From Treponema rectale (GTDB lineage Bacteria > Spirochaetota > Spirochaetia > Treponematales > Treponemataceae): 64,000 bases of DNA. Below the pieces are notes generated by a model that saw only the letters and a program-made list of their open reading frames with translations, was not told the origin of the DNA and did not search any database. Made by a program: the position numbers and the translations under genes. Position 1 is the first letter of the stretch; each line of letters starts with the position of its first letter. Shown piece after piece: positions 45,303 to 53,688 of this stretch. The stretch is from contig NZ_JACHFR010000003.1 of NCBI RefSeq assembly GCF_014202035.1, positions 124,001 to 188,000 of the forward strand, given 5' to 3'.

Positions 45303-45305
45303 CGT

Positions 45306-45758
45306 TTACTCCTGTTCTGCATAAATGTTCATGCAGTCGGTAAGAATATTGAAAAATCTATGACCGTCAGGAATTGAATCAGGATCATCAAAGTCGTTCA
45401 GTATTCCATCTGCCTTAAGCTGTCTGCAGGCATAACGCGGTCCTGGAAAAATTTTCATCATAAGTCCGCCTTCGATTTTCCAGGTGCAGGCAAGCATCCA
45501 TGAAAGCTGCTCAATGGTAACATAATCAGACGCTTTAATGTCCTGATCCGCAAACTGAATAGCTTTCATTACTTTTACGGCATCTTCTTCTGTTTCAGTT
45601 TCCTGTATCTTTTCAGCAGCTGTTGCAATAAAATACGAAGCCTGTCCGTAAGTAACTTTTTCTGATTCAAGAACCTGCGTCACTTTATCAGCTGACTGAG
45701 CAGTACATAAGCTGATGCCAAGCAGAAAGATTGAAATAAGTGTCAGAGTTTTTTTCAT
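45306..45758 (-). CDS. small exported protein of unknown function
   Basis: 150 residues from the ATG at 45758, which has GGGAG five bases upstream (an in-frame GTG six bases further up is less likely). Signal peptide ends TAQSA. The mature part (about 125 residues) is helical: VTYGQASYFIATAAEKIQ, EDAVKVMKAIQFAD, IEQLSWMLACTWKIEGGLMM. It contains three cysteines. Similar in feel to SLH-like or envelope-stress proteins but no family is recognised. It is first in the operon and transcribed from the promoter 45812-45840. Confidence 0.7.
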   Translation of the reverse strand: MKKTLTLISIFLLGISLCTAQSADKVTQVLESEKVTYGQASYFIATAAEKIQETETEEDAVKVMKAIQFADQDIKASDYVTIEQLSWMLACTWKIEGGLMMKIFPGPRYACRQLKADGILNDFDDPDSIPDGHRFFNILTDCMNIYAEQE

Positions 45759-45791
45759 ACACACTCCCGAGGAATTAATGACCTCTAGAAC

Positions 45792-45819
45792 TTTAAATTT
45801 CCTTTATAGAAATTATAAT
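45792..45819 (+). promoter_or_regulatory. promoter of the CHASE2 cyclase gene
   Basis: TTTAAA (45792-45797), 16-bp spacer, TATAAT (45814-45819), 19 bases before the ATG at 45839 with no Shine-Dalgarno. Its -10 box overlaps the -10 box of the divergent promoter. Confidence 0.5.
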
Positions 45820-45840
45820 GTATTGTATAGTATTTGTCAT
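45812..45840 (-). promoter_or_regulatory. promoter of the FecR operon, overlapping the cyclase start
   Basis: On the minus strand ATGACA (45840-45835), 17-bp spacer, TATAAT (45817-45812) is a strong sigma70-type promoter. Its -35 box overlaps the cyclase start codon and its -10 box overlaps the cyclase -10 box, so the two transcripts exclude each other. Confidence 0.65.
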
Positions 45841-48649
45841 GGAACAAAATAAAAATTCAAAGAATAACGGGAAATTGCTGAAATCGTCCCTTGCAGTTGT
45901 ATTTATTCTCTTTTTGTTGTGTTTTGCATCCGGTTTTTTCAATATTTTTCAGAAATTTGAATACCGAATGTATGATTCCATGCTTCACCTGCATGAGGAT
46001 ATTCCTCAAAATGAATCAATATGTATTCTTGATATAGATGATGATTCCCTTTCTTATCTCGGTTCCTGGCCGTGGAAAAGGGACATAATGACTGAAGTTC
46101 TGTACAGGCTCAGGGAACTGGGGGCTGAAACTGCCGTATTCGATATTGAATACCTGGATGAATCTGCTCTGGCGGTAGATGATAATCTTAAGCAGACGGT
46201 AAGCGATGAGTTTGAAAAGATTTTCCTTACGCTTGATTCAGCGGCAGACAGGGATGAACTGGGACAGGCAATATACGACGGACAGCAGAAAATTACTGAC
46301 GGCTTCAGTCTGAATTATGATGATGAATTCGGTAAGGCCGTTGAATTTTTTGGTAATGCTTTTCTTACGGTTAACCTCAGGGATATTGGCGTTAAGCGTA
46401 CTCAGGAAGATCTTGATTACGTAAGGAACCGGTTTTTATTCAGGAATGTAGAGGATCCGGGCAACGTAATTAATGCAGGCAATCAGTCCGTATGGATGGA
46501 TGAAGATGATACTCATTCAAGGGGCTTTGTTCCTGCCCTGAACAGAATTATTTCTCACGCAGAGGGCGCAGGCTTTACGAATGTCGTTGTTGACAGGGAC
46601 GGTGTAAGGCGCAGGGTTGAGCTTTTAAATTATGTTGACGGAAAATATGTTCTTCAGCTGGCTTTTTCACCCCTCGTGCACAATCTCGGTGTTACTCAAA
46701 TACTCCGTAAGAAGCACAGCATCATATTAAAGAATGCCCGTTTTCCGGGTTCCCAGTCTCCGGAAGATATAGAAATTCCGGTAGATTCTCAGGGGTGCAT
46801 GCTTATAAACTGGTCTCATTCTTTGTATCTGGACAGCTTTAACCATGTTCCCGTTTATTACATCTATGATTTATATAATGGAGAAAAACGTATTGCTTCA
46901 GATTTTGATCTGATACTGAACAGTGATCATATAGATTACGACAGCCTTACGGATTCAGAAATCAGCCTTTTTGAACGCATTTCCATGCTTTCTGACCGTT
47001 ATGCAGATGTCTGTTCAATGAAGGATTCCTTAAAATTAAAGTGCTCGGGCTTTGATGCTGCCGGAGAAAGTATAAAGAGAGGACGCAGGGGAGGCGGTCT
47101 TACTCAGGAGGACTACGACTCGTACTTTGGTGAGCGCAGGACATTTTTTGAAGACTGTCTTGAAGTTTCTGAAGAAATTCTTTCAGATGAAAGTCTCTGT
47201 CGTTTTGTAGAAATTACGGATTTTGCAAGTCATGTAAAAAGCTACTGCAGCGGTTTTCAGGCTCTGGCAGAGGTTCTTGACGGAAAATTCTGTCTGATAG
47301 GTAACTCTGCTTCTGCAAGTACAGATTTAGGTGTTACTCCTTTTGAAAAGCGGTATGCAAATCTTGGAACTCACGCAAACGTTCTCAATACGATCGTTCA
47401 GAAAAAATTCATAACTGAACTTCACTGGATGTGGGGACTTGCTGCGGCATTTGTATTTGTAATTCTTGTGGTCTTTTTTACAAAGAATCTTACTCCTGCA
47501 AGCAGAAACCTCCTGGGCCTGCTGTATCTGTGTATCGTACCGGCTTCCTGTGCGTCTTTAATGATATTCAAGAGTCTTTATGTTCCTCTGATTCTTCCAC
47601 TTATTTTTGTAGCTGCAGTTTATCTTTCTCAATTGATAATAAACTTTCTTGCCGTTGAAGATGATAAGAATTTTATAAAGGGCGCTTTCAGTCAGTGTCT
47701 TTCTGCAGATGTAGTAAATGACATCATAAAAGATCCTTCCAGCCTCAGACTCGGAGGTTATACTTACGAAATGTCGGCAATCTTTACTGACATCCAGAAG
47801 TTCTCTGGTTTTTCAGAATTCCTTACTCCTCAGGAACTTGTTGCTTTCCTTAATTATTATCTTACAGATATGTCAGATATAATAATCAGTGAACGTGGAA
47901 CTGTAGATAAATATGAAGGAGATGCCATCGTTGCTTTTGTGGGTGCTCCGGTTCAGATGCAGGATCATGCTGTAAGGGCCTGCAATGCGGCGTTAAAAAT
48001 GAAAAAAGCAGAGAAACGCATGAATGAAGAAATTGTAGAGTATGCTTCCGGTAAGCGTTCTGATTTGATAGACAATGATCTTCTTACGGCATTCAGAAAG
48101 ATGGTAAAAAACGGCAGAAACCTTTTTACCCGTATAGGAATTAATTCCGGAGACATGGTTGCCGGATTCATGGGGTCATCAAATAAAAAGAATTATACAA
48201 TGATGGGAAACAATGTAAACCTTGCATCCCGTCTTGAGGGAGTAAACAAGCAGTATTCAACAGGAGGAATACTCATCAGTGCCGGTACCAGGGAAAAACT
48301 TGATGATTCGTTCATCGTACGTAAACTTGACCGGGTTAGGGTTGTAAATGTAAAGACTCCCCTCAGACTTTATGAACTTGTGGCCTTTAAATCAGAAGCT
48401 GATGAAGAACTGCTTTCTTACATGAAAAACTGGGAAACTGCCATGGATACATTTGAAGCCCGGGATTATGAAAAGGCTCTTAAAATGTTCAGGTTCCTCA
48501 GTTCAAAGGATCCTTCTGACAATGTGGCAAAGTATTATTCCGTAATGATTGCAGATTATTTTATAAAAGGAAAGTATCCTGTCAGGGATGATGATTTTGG
48601 CGTTGAATATGATCCTTCTGACGGAGTATTTACACTTTTACAGAAATAA
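45839..48649 (+). CDS. CHASE2-domain adenylate/guanylate cyclase, membrane-bound
   Basis: 936 residues from the ATG at 45839; an in-frame ATG at 45818 would lie inside the -10 box. An N-terminal membrane segment (about 14-34), a large CHASE2 extracytoplasmic domain (about 40-520, with ESICILDIDDDSLSYLGSWPW and FCLIGNSASASTDLGVTPFE), three membrane segments (about 530-605) and a cytoplasmic class III cyclase domain (about 645-835) with metal ligands D651 (FTDIQKFSG) and D695 (YEGDAIVAF), and the substrate-site NYTMMGNNVNLASRLEG. A short helical tail follows. It should make cAMP in response to an envelope signal. It diverges from a FecR-protein operon, a pairing seen elsewhere. Confidence 0.93.
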   Translation: MEQNKNSKNNGKLLKSSLAVVFILFLLCFASGFFNIFQKFEYRMYDSMLHLHEDIPQNESICILDIDDDSLSYLGSWPWKRDIMTEVLYRLRELGAETAVFDIEYLDESALAVDDNLKQTVSDEFEKIFLTLDSAADRDELGQAIYDGQQKITDGFSLNYDDEFGKAVEFFGNAFLTVNLRDIGVKRTQEDLDYVRNRFLFRNVEDPGNVINAGNQSVWMDEDDTHSRGFVPALNRIISHAEGAGFTNVVVDRDGVRRRVELLNYVDGKYVLQLAFSPLVHNLGVTQILRKKHSIILKNARFPGSQSPEDIEIPVDSQGCMLINWSHSLYLDSFNHVPVYYIYDLYNGEKRIASDFDLILNSDHIDYDSLTDSEISLFERISMLSDRYADVCSMKDSLKLKCSGFDAAGESIKRGRRGGGLTQEDYDSYFGERRTFFEDCLEVSEEILSDESLCRFVEITDFASHVKSYCSGFQALAEVLDGKFCLIGNSASASTDLGVTPFEKRYANLGTHANVLNTIVQKKFITELHWMWGLAAAFVFVILVVFFTKNLTPASRNLLGLLYLCIVPASCASLMIFKSLYVPLILPLIFVAAVYLSQLIINFLAVEDDKNFIKGAFSQCLSADVVNDIIKDPSSLRLGGYTYEMSAIFTDIQKFSGFSEFLTPQELVAFLNYYLTDMSDIIISERGTVDKYEGDAIVAFVGAPVQMQDHAVRACNAALKMKKAEKRMNEEIVEYASGKRSDLIDNDLLTAFRKMVKNGRNLFTRIGINSGDMVAGFMGSSNKKNYTMMGNNVNLASRLEGVNKQYSTGGILISAGTREKLDDSFIVRKLDRVRVVNVKTPLRLYELVAFKSEADEELLSYMKNWETAMDTFEARDYEKALKMFRFLSSKDPSDNVAKYYSVMIADYFIKGKYPVRDDDFGVEYDPSDGVFTLLQK

Positions 48650-48664
48650 TTTATAGAAAAGAGT

Positions 48665-49147
48665 ATGAAAAAAACTAATGCAATGCGGATTCTGGACGGA
48701 CTGAAAATTCCTTATGAATCTGCTGAATATGATGACGACGGTGAACATAAGCTTGAACACGGTGCAGCCGGCATGACTGCGGAAAAACTCGGGATAGACC
48801 CTGCCCGGGTTTTTAAGACAATAGTCATGCGTACTGAAACAAAAGAAACTGTGGTATTCTGTCAGAATGCTCTTTGTGAGATAAATCTTAAAAAAGCAAG
48901 AAATGCCTGCGGTGCAAAAGAGGTAACTCCGGTAAAACAGGAGGAACTTCTTGCTCTTACAGGTTATGTCCGGGGAGGATGTTCTCCTCTGGGAATGAAA
49001 AGACAGTTCAGGACTTTTATTGACCAGTCAGCTCTTGACTGTGATAAGGTTTATGTAAGTGCAGGGCAGAGGGGCGTTCAGCTTTGTCTTGCTCCTGAAA
49101 ATTTAATAAAGGCCTGCAACGCAGTCGTTACAGACCTTAAACTCTGA
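48665..49147 (+). CDS. ybaK: Cys-tRNA(Pro)/Cys-tRNA(Cys) deacylase
   Basis: 160 residues, a single YbaK/EbsC domain. It hydrolyses mischarged Cys-tRNA(Pro). The family pattern runs from MKKTNAMRILDGLKIPYE through HGAAGMTAEKLGIDPARVFKTIVM and VTPVKQEELLALTGYVRGGCSPLGMKR to VYVSAGQRGVQLCLAPENLI, including the conserved lysine in VFKT and the GGxSP-type loop (GGCSP). It starts 15 bp after the cyclase gene. It converges with the SPOR gene with 2 bp between. Confidence 0.93.
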   Translation: MKKTNAMRILDGLKIPYESAEYDDDGEHKLEHGAAGMTAEKLGIDPARVFKTIVMRTETKETVVFCQNALCEINLKKARNACGAKEVTPVKQEELLALTGYVRGGCSPLGMKRQFRTFIDQSALDCDKVYVSAGQRGVQLCLAPENLIKACNAVVTDLKL

Positions 49148-49149
49148 TT

Positions 49150-50088
49150 TTATTTTCCGATGCTTGAGTTTGTAACGTAAGCTCCGCTTGCTGCAAACTC
49201 AGCGATTTTTGTTATTTCAGCTTTCCAGTATTCAGCCTCGCTCTTTGTTGTATAAGGACCAACCCTTACGCGGAAGTAGAGGGTATCTTCTTTATTGCGC
49301 CAGGTAAATACTTCGCACTGGAATCCTTTATCGTAAAGCAGCTTTCTTGCTTCATCAGCAGTTTTCTTGCTTGTATATGATGCAATCTGAATCCAGAAAC
49401 GGTCAGCCTGCTTTTCTTCTTTTGTGCTTCCAGACTTGACGGCAGTTTCTGTTGTTTTTGAAGAAACTGCTGCAGGTTTTGATGCCTGCTGCGTATTTTT
49501 TACAGTATTCTTTGAAGGCTGTACGGTTTCAGAAGATGCTGTTCCCACGGAAGCGGCTGAATTGCCGGCCTTGGAAGAAACTCGGGCAGCTCCAAACTGA
49601 ATGTCAGTAGATTCAGTTTCGTTTTCAGGAGGAAGAACAGTTTTTTCTGGAACCGTTCTCTTGTTTCCTGTTTCCCTGATTATCCTCTGAGCAGCTTCAT
49701 TGTTTGCAGTTACGCCTTCTGTTCCTTCCTTAGTGTTTTCATAGATATTAGTAGTTCCGCTGGCATAAACCGTAAGGTTTTCTGTCATCAGGTTTTCCGG
49801 CATAGCAGAATCTGAAGTTTCAGATTCTACCCTGTCAGCTATCTCTGAATCGTATGGGAATGCGCCTTGTTCGCTGCCGGTGAACTCAGTAGTTTCATCG
49901 TTGAAGGAACTCGGCGGTTCAGAAGAAGGAACCGACGGTGCTACATATATAGAATCACTTCCGTTGGAATAGCCTGTTTCAGCAGATTTTTTTGTCTGCG
50001 GGGCATACAGAATAAGGGCAGCTCCTATTACGAATAAAAGGAAAATTCCTGCTGCCAAAACAATCCATAAGGTCTTTTTCTGTTCCAT
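49150..50088 (-). CDS. membrane-anchored SPOR-domain protein
   Basis: 312 residues. One N-terminal membrane segment (about 7-28) with no Cys lipobox, a long Ser/Thr/Glu linker (about 30-230) and a C-terminal SPOR domain (about 235-310: RFWIQIASYTSKKTADEARKLL, then CEVFTWRNKEDTLYFRVRVGPY). It is anchored in the inner membrane with the SPOR end reaching peptidoglycan, typical of FtsN-like division proteins. A GGGAGGGG Shine-Dalgarno lies upstream. It is the third gene of the polA-coaE unit, 30 bp after coaE. Confidence 0.85.
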   Translation of the reverse strand: MEQKKTLWIVLAAGIFLLFVIGAALILYAPQTKKSAETGYSNGSDSIYVAPSVPSSEPPSSFNDETTEFTGSEQGAFPYDSEIADRVESETSDSAMPENLMTENLTVYASGTTNIYENTKEGTEGVTANNEAAQRIIRETGNKRTVPEKTVLPPENETESTDIQFGAARVSSKAGNSAASVGTASSETVQPSKNTVKNTQQASKPAAVSSKTTETAVKSGSTKEEKQADRFWIQIASYTSKKTADEARKLLYDKGFQCEVFTWRNKEDTLYFRVRVGPYTTKSEAEYWKAEITKIAEFAASGAYVTNSSIGK

Positions 50089-50118
50089 AATCGTAAATCC
50101 CCTCCCGGTACCCCTGTA

Positions 50119-50763
50119 TCAGTCTTCGTAAAGTTTTTTTAAAAATACGTCTATCTTTTTTTCAAGATTCAAAAGTGTACCGGTATTCCGTACTCTTCTA
50201 ATATCGGCATTTGAATTTTTATATTTAGCAAAAAGATTTTTCTGGCTTTTAAACCTGTTGAGAATGAGGCTGAAGGGCATTCCGTCCCTTTTTCTTGCCC
50301 TGAAAAGACGCTGAATTAACGGACTGTCTACATAAAGTACGGCGTCACATTTTTTTATGAAGGGAACTTTATATAGAACTGCGGCATTTATGACTATATC
50401 TGTGGCTGCATTTTTTTCTGCGAATTCTTCTATAAGTCTGTTTATTTCCGGAAAGATTATTTTCTCGTGGGCTTCCACAAGTTCTTTGCTTCCGAAAATA
50501 AGCTGTCCCAGATTCCGGCGTATTATTTTACCGTTTACATCAGTAAGCTGAATGTTTTTTTCTTCCGCCAGTTTCTTAAACTGAGTTACGACTGCGTCAT
50601 TTACTTTTTCCAGAGCCTGATGGGCAAGAATGTCTGCATCGGCACAGGCAAATCCTTTTTTTTCAAGTATTGCTGCTGCGGCATTTTTTCCTGCTGCCAT
50701 TGGCCCCGTTACGCACAGAATAAGGCGTTTGTTTTTTCCGTTATACGTTTTCAATGGAAGCAT
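50119..50763 (-). CDS. coaE: dephospho-CoA kinase
   Basis: 214 residues. The P-loop GPMAAGKN (20-27) and the CoA-binding patterns DADILAHQAL and NRLIEEFAEKN support CoaE, which phosphorylates the ribose of dephospho-CoA as the last step of CoA synthesis. The C-terminal region (RKRDGMPFSLILNRFKSQKN) fits the lid. The start overlaps the last 13 bp of polA, so it is translationally coupled; the chosen ATG gives an N-terminal extension of about 11 residues over typical CoaE. Confidence 0.88.
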   Translation of the reverse strand: MLPLKTYNGKNKRLILCVTGPMAAGKNAAAAILEKKGFACADADILAHQALEKVNDAVVTQFKKLAEEKNIQLTDVNGKIIRRNLGQLIFGSKELVEAHEKIIFPEINRLIEEFAEKNAATDIVINAAVLYKVPFIKKCDAVLYVDSPLIQRLFRARKRDGMPFSLILNRFKSQKNLFAKYKNSNADIRRVRNTGTLLNLEKKIDVFLKKLYED

Positions 50764-53558
50764 CCCCAGTTTTTGCCGTACTCAACGCTTACTCTCAGTG
50801 GAACATTCAGTTTGAAAGTATGTTCCATCCTGTCCGTAATTAAAGCAACTGCCTTTTTTATGAGGGACTCATCATCAGGACATTCAAATATAAGTTCGTC
50901 ATGAACCTGAAGAAGCATTTTTACAGGAAGCTTCTGTTTTTTAATTTCTTCATTCACGTCAATCATTGCTTTTTTTACGATGTCAGCTGCGCTTCCCTGA
51001 ATCGGAGAGTTTACTGCAATGCGCTGTCCGCTTTGCTGAATGAGTTTATTCGTATTTCTCAGTTCCGGAACGTAGCGTCTTCTGCCTGTAATTGTTTCAG
51101 TATATCCCTTAGCAGCAGCATCTTCGATCGTTCTGCTGATAAAATCCCTGACTCCGCTGTAAGTCCTGAAGTACTGGTCTATGAAGTTTTTTGCTTCCGT
51201 GCGGGAAATATCCAGTTCCTTTGCAAGCCTGAAAGCACTCATTCCGTACATTACGCCGAAGTTAACGGTTTTTGCAAAACGCCTCTGCTGCGGTGTAACT
51301 TCATCCGGACTTATTCCGTAAATAAGGGCGGCTGTAGATTTATGAACGTCAGTTCCGTCTATGAAGGCCTGGCTTAAGTTTTTATCTCCGCTAAGGTGAG
51401 ACAGAATTACAAGTTCAATCTGGGCATAGTCTGCACTTATGAGGACGGTTCCCTGTTCAGCGGTAAAGGCACTTCTGATTCTCCTTCCGTTTTCATCCCT
51501 TACCGGAATATTCTGAAGGTTAGGTTCCTTTGAGGAGAGACGCCCGGTTGCAGTTCCTGTCTGCATGAAGGAAGTGTGAACGCGGGAAGTTTCATCTGCA
51601 AGAAGAGGCAGAGTCTCTACATAAGTATTTAAAAGTTTTGTATAAGAACGGTATTCAAGTATTAAGGAAGGCAGCGGATTATCCGTGGTTTCAGAAAGTT
51701 CTTCAAGAACGGCGGTATCCGTTGAATATCCTGTTTTTGTTTTTTTACTTCCTGTCAGTCCCTGTTCCTCAAAGAGAACATCCTGAAGCTGTTTTGTAGA
51801 GGCTATGTTGAATTCATGGCCGGCTTTATCGTAGATTTCTTTTTCTTTATCTGCAATAAGCTTTTTCAATTCTATTCCGTAGGCTGCAAGCTCTTTCTTA
51901 TCAAGATGAATGCCGGAAGTTTCCATTGAAGCCAGAATCGGAAGAACCTTCATTTCCATTCCGTAAAAAAGCTCGTGGAGTGAATTTTCTTCTATAATAT
52001 TGGAGAACAGTTTGTACAGCCTGAAAGTAAAATCTGCATCTTCTGCTCCGTAAGGAACTGCCTGTTCCAGGGGAACGTCTGCAAAGGTGCTTCCTTTTGG
52101 AACTATGTCTGAAAATTCAATTCCTTTAAGGCCAAGATAGTTTTCGCTTAAGGTTTCAAGAGAGTAGGGAGATTTTCCTGATTCGCTGGGATTTAAAAGC
52201 CAGGCGGCAACCATTGTATCAAAGACAGAGCACCGGATTTCCTGTTTCATTCCGTTTGTTTTAAGGACTTCCAGGTCAAATTTTCCGTTATGCATTATTA
52301 CAGTAACTTCAGGATTTGAAAACAGCCTTTCAAGTTCATTAATGCAGTCAGATTTTGCAATGGTTTCAGGAGCAAACATTTCTCCCGGAAGAAGGACAGG
52401 TATATAGCAGGATTTTCCTTCTTCCGTACAGAGGGAGAATCCTACAAGACTGTCTTTTAAACTGTTTAAGCCGGTTGTTTCCGTATCAAAGGCCGCTGTC
52501 TTATTTTTTGATGAAAGAATGTCATCGATAAGGGAGGAAAGCTGCTCTTTTTTTGTTAAAGCAGTGTAATTTCCCTTGTTCTGAATTACTGTTTCTGCTT
52601 TTTTTAACGGTGGTTCCGTAAAATTTCCCTGCTGTGGTGCAGCCGGTACTGACTGCCTCTTTTCTTCAGCCGGTTCAGTTTTTGCGGCATTTTTTGAGAA
52701 GGAGGAGGCAACCTGAAAGGCTCCGTATTTATTTAACAGGGCAGCGGCTCTGTCAAAATCCAGATTGTCTGTCCTGAAACTTTCAAAATCTATTTCTACC
52801 GGAACTTCGTCGTTTAAGGTTATGAGTTTTTTTGAAAAATATGCATTTTCCCTATCGTTTCTGATTTTTTCTCCAAGGGCACCTTTTATTTCTTCCGCAT
52901 GTCCGTAGATTCCGTCCAGAGACTGGTACTGGGTAAGAAGTTTTACTGCCGTTTTGTCTCCTACGCCTTTTACTCCGGGAACATTGTCTGCCGTGTCTCC
53001 GGTAAGGGAAAGATAGTCCAGTATTTTTTCCGGTCCTACACCCCATTTTGCAAGAACATCGTCTTTGTTTAAGGTTTCCCATCCGCCGCTGGCTTTATCC
53101 GGCTGCATCTGAAGGCAGGTATCTGTTACAAGCTGAAGAAGGTCCTTGTCTCCTGAAAGAATCCTGCATTCCCGGTTTTCTTCAGCACATTTTTTTGCCA
53201 CGGTGGCAATTATGTCATCAGCTTCGTAGCCGTCTTTCTGAAGTACGGGTATTCCAAGTCCTGAGAGTATTTCTTCAATCCATGGAATCTGGGCATGAAG
53301 GTCTTCCGGAGTTTTTGCCCTGGTTGCCTTATATTCAGCGTACATTTCGTGCCTGAAGGTAGGGGTCCTGGAATCAAAGGCTGCCGCAAGGTATTTTGGA
53401 TTGTGGCTTTTAAGAAGTGCCCGGAGATTCTTAAAGAAGATTACTACGGAATTGATGTTTTCTCCGTTTTTATTTGTAAGGGGATGATTTATCAGTGCAA
53501 AGTATGCCCTGTAAATAAGGCCGTAACTGTCAAGAATATAAACGCAATTATCACTCAT
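50751..53558 (-). CDS. polA: DNA polymerase I
   Basis: 935 residues, all three domains. The 5'-nuclease region (about 1-290: VYILDSYGLIYRAYFAL, AAFDSRTPTFRHEMYAEYKATR, EADDIIAT, LSGDKDLLQLVTD) removes primers. The 3'-5' exonuclease (about 345-530) retains AFDTETTGL, IMHNGKFDLEVL and YGAEDADFT, so proofreading is expected to be intact. The polymerase has motif A SADYAQIELVILSH, the O-helix RRFAKTVNFGVMYGMSAFRLA and motif C LLQVHDELIFECP. The gene has a promoter at 53565-53593 so close to the ATG that the mRNA is probably leaderless; no Shine-Dalgarno exists. Confidence 0.97.
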   Translation of the reverse strand: MSDNCVYILDSYGLIYRAYFALINHPLTNKNGENINSVVIFFKNLRALLKSHNPKYLAAAFDSRTPTFRHEMYAEYKATRAKTPEDLHAQIPWIEEILSGLGIPVLQKDGYEADDIIATVAKKCAEENRECRILSGDKDLLQLVTDTCLQMQPDKASGGWETLNKDDVLAKWGVGPEKILDYLSLTGDTADNVPGVKGVGDKTAVKLLTQYQSLDGIYGHAEEIKGALGEKIRNDRENAYFSKKLITLNDEVPVEIDFESFRTDNLDFDRAAALLNKYGAFQVASSFSKNAAKTEPAEEKRQSVPAAPQQGNFTEPPLKKAETVIQNKGNYTALTKKEQLSSLIDDILSSKNKTAAFDTETTGLNSLKDSLVGFSLCTEEGKSCYIPVLLPGEMFAPETIAKSDCINELERLFSNPEVTVIMHNGKFDLEVLKTNGMKQEIRCSVFDTMVAAWLLNPSESGKSPYSLETLSENYLGLKGIEFSDIVPKGSTFADVPLEQAVPYGAEDADFTFRLYKLFSNIIEENSLHELFYGMEMKVLPILASMETSGIHLDKKELAAYGIELKKLIADKEKEIYDKAGHEFNIASTKQLQDVLFEEQGLTGSKKTKTGYSTDTAVLEELSETTDNPLPSLILEYRSYTKLLNTYVETLPLLADETSRVHTSFMQTGTATGRLSSKEPNLQNIPVRDENGRRIRSAFTAEQGTVLISADYAQIELVILSHLSGDKNLSQAFIDGTDVHKSTAALIYGISPDEVTPQQRRFAKTVNFGVMYGMSAFRLAKELDISRTEAKNFIDQYFRTYSGVRDFISRTIEDAAAKGYTETITGRRRYVPELRNTNKLIQQSGQRIAVNSPIQGSAADIVKKAMIDVNEEIKKQKLPVKMLLQVHDELIFECPDDESLIKKAVALITDRMEHTFKLNVPLRVSVEYGKNWGCFH

Positions 53559-53564
53559 AGGGCT

Positions 53565-53593
53565 ATTTTAGTGAAAAAGCCTTCCTTTGTCAG
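53565..53593 (-). promoter_or_regulatory. polA promoter, leaderless
   Basis: On the minus strand CTGACA (53593-53588), 17-bp spacer, TAAAAT (53570-53565), then six bases (AGCCCT) and the ATG at 53558. The expected transcription start is the A of the start codon. Confidence 0.7.
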
Positions 53594-53607
53594 TGAAAAT
53601 GCAGGGG

Positions 53608-53653
53608 TAAAAAAAAGACCGCCTGAAAAAATATGGAGAACCTTCAGGCGGTC
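53608..53653 (-). terminator. terminator after kdgK
   Basis: On the minus strand GACCGCCTGAA (53653-53643) pairs perfectly with TTCAGGCGGTC (53627-53617), followed by nine T (53616-53608). Ends the eda-kdgK transcript just before the polA promoter. Confidence 0.9.
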
Positions 53654-53688
53654 AGTGGTGATAATGAGTTTAGATGTTTTACAAGTGT

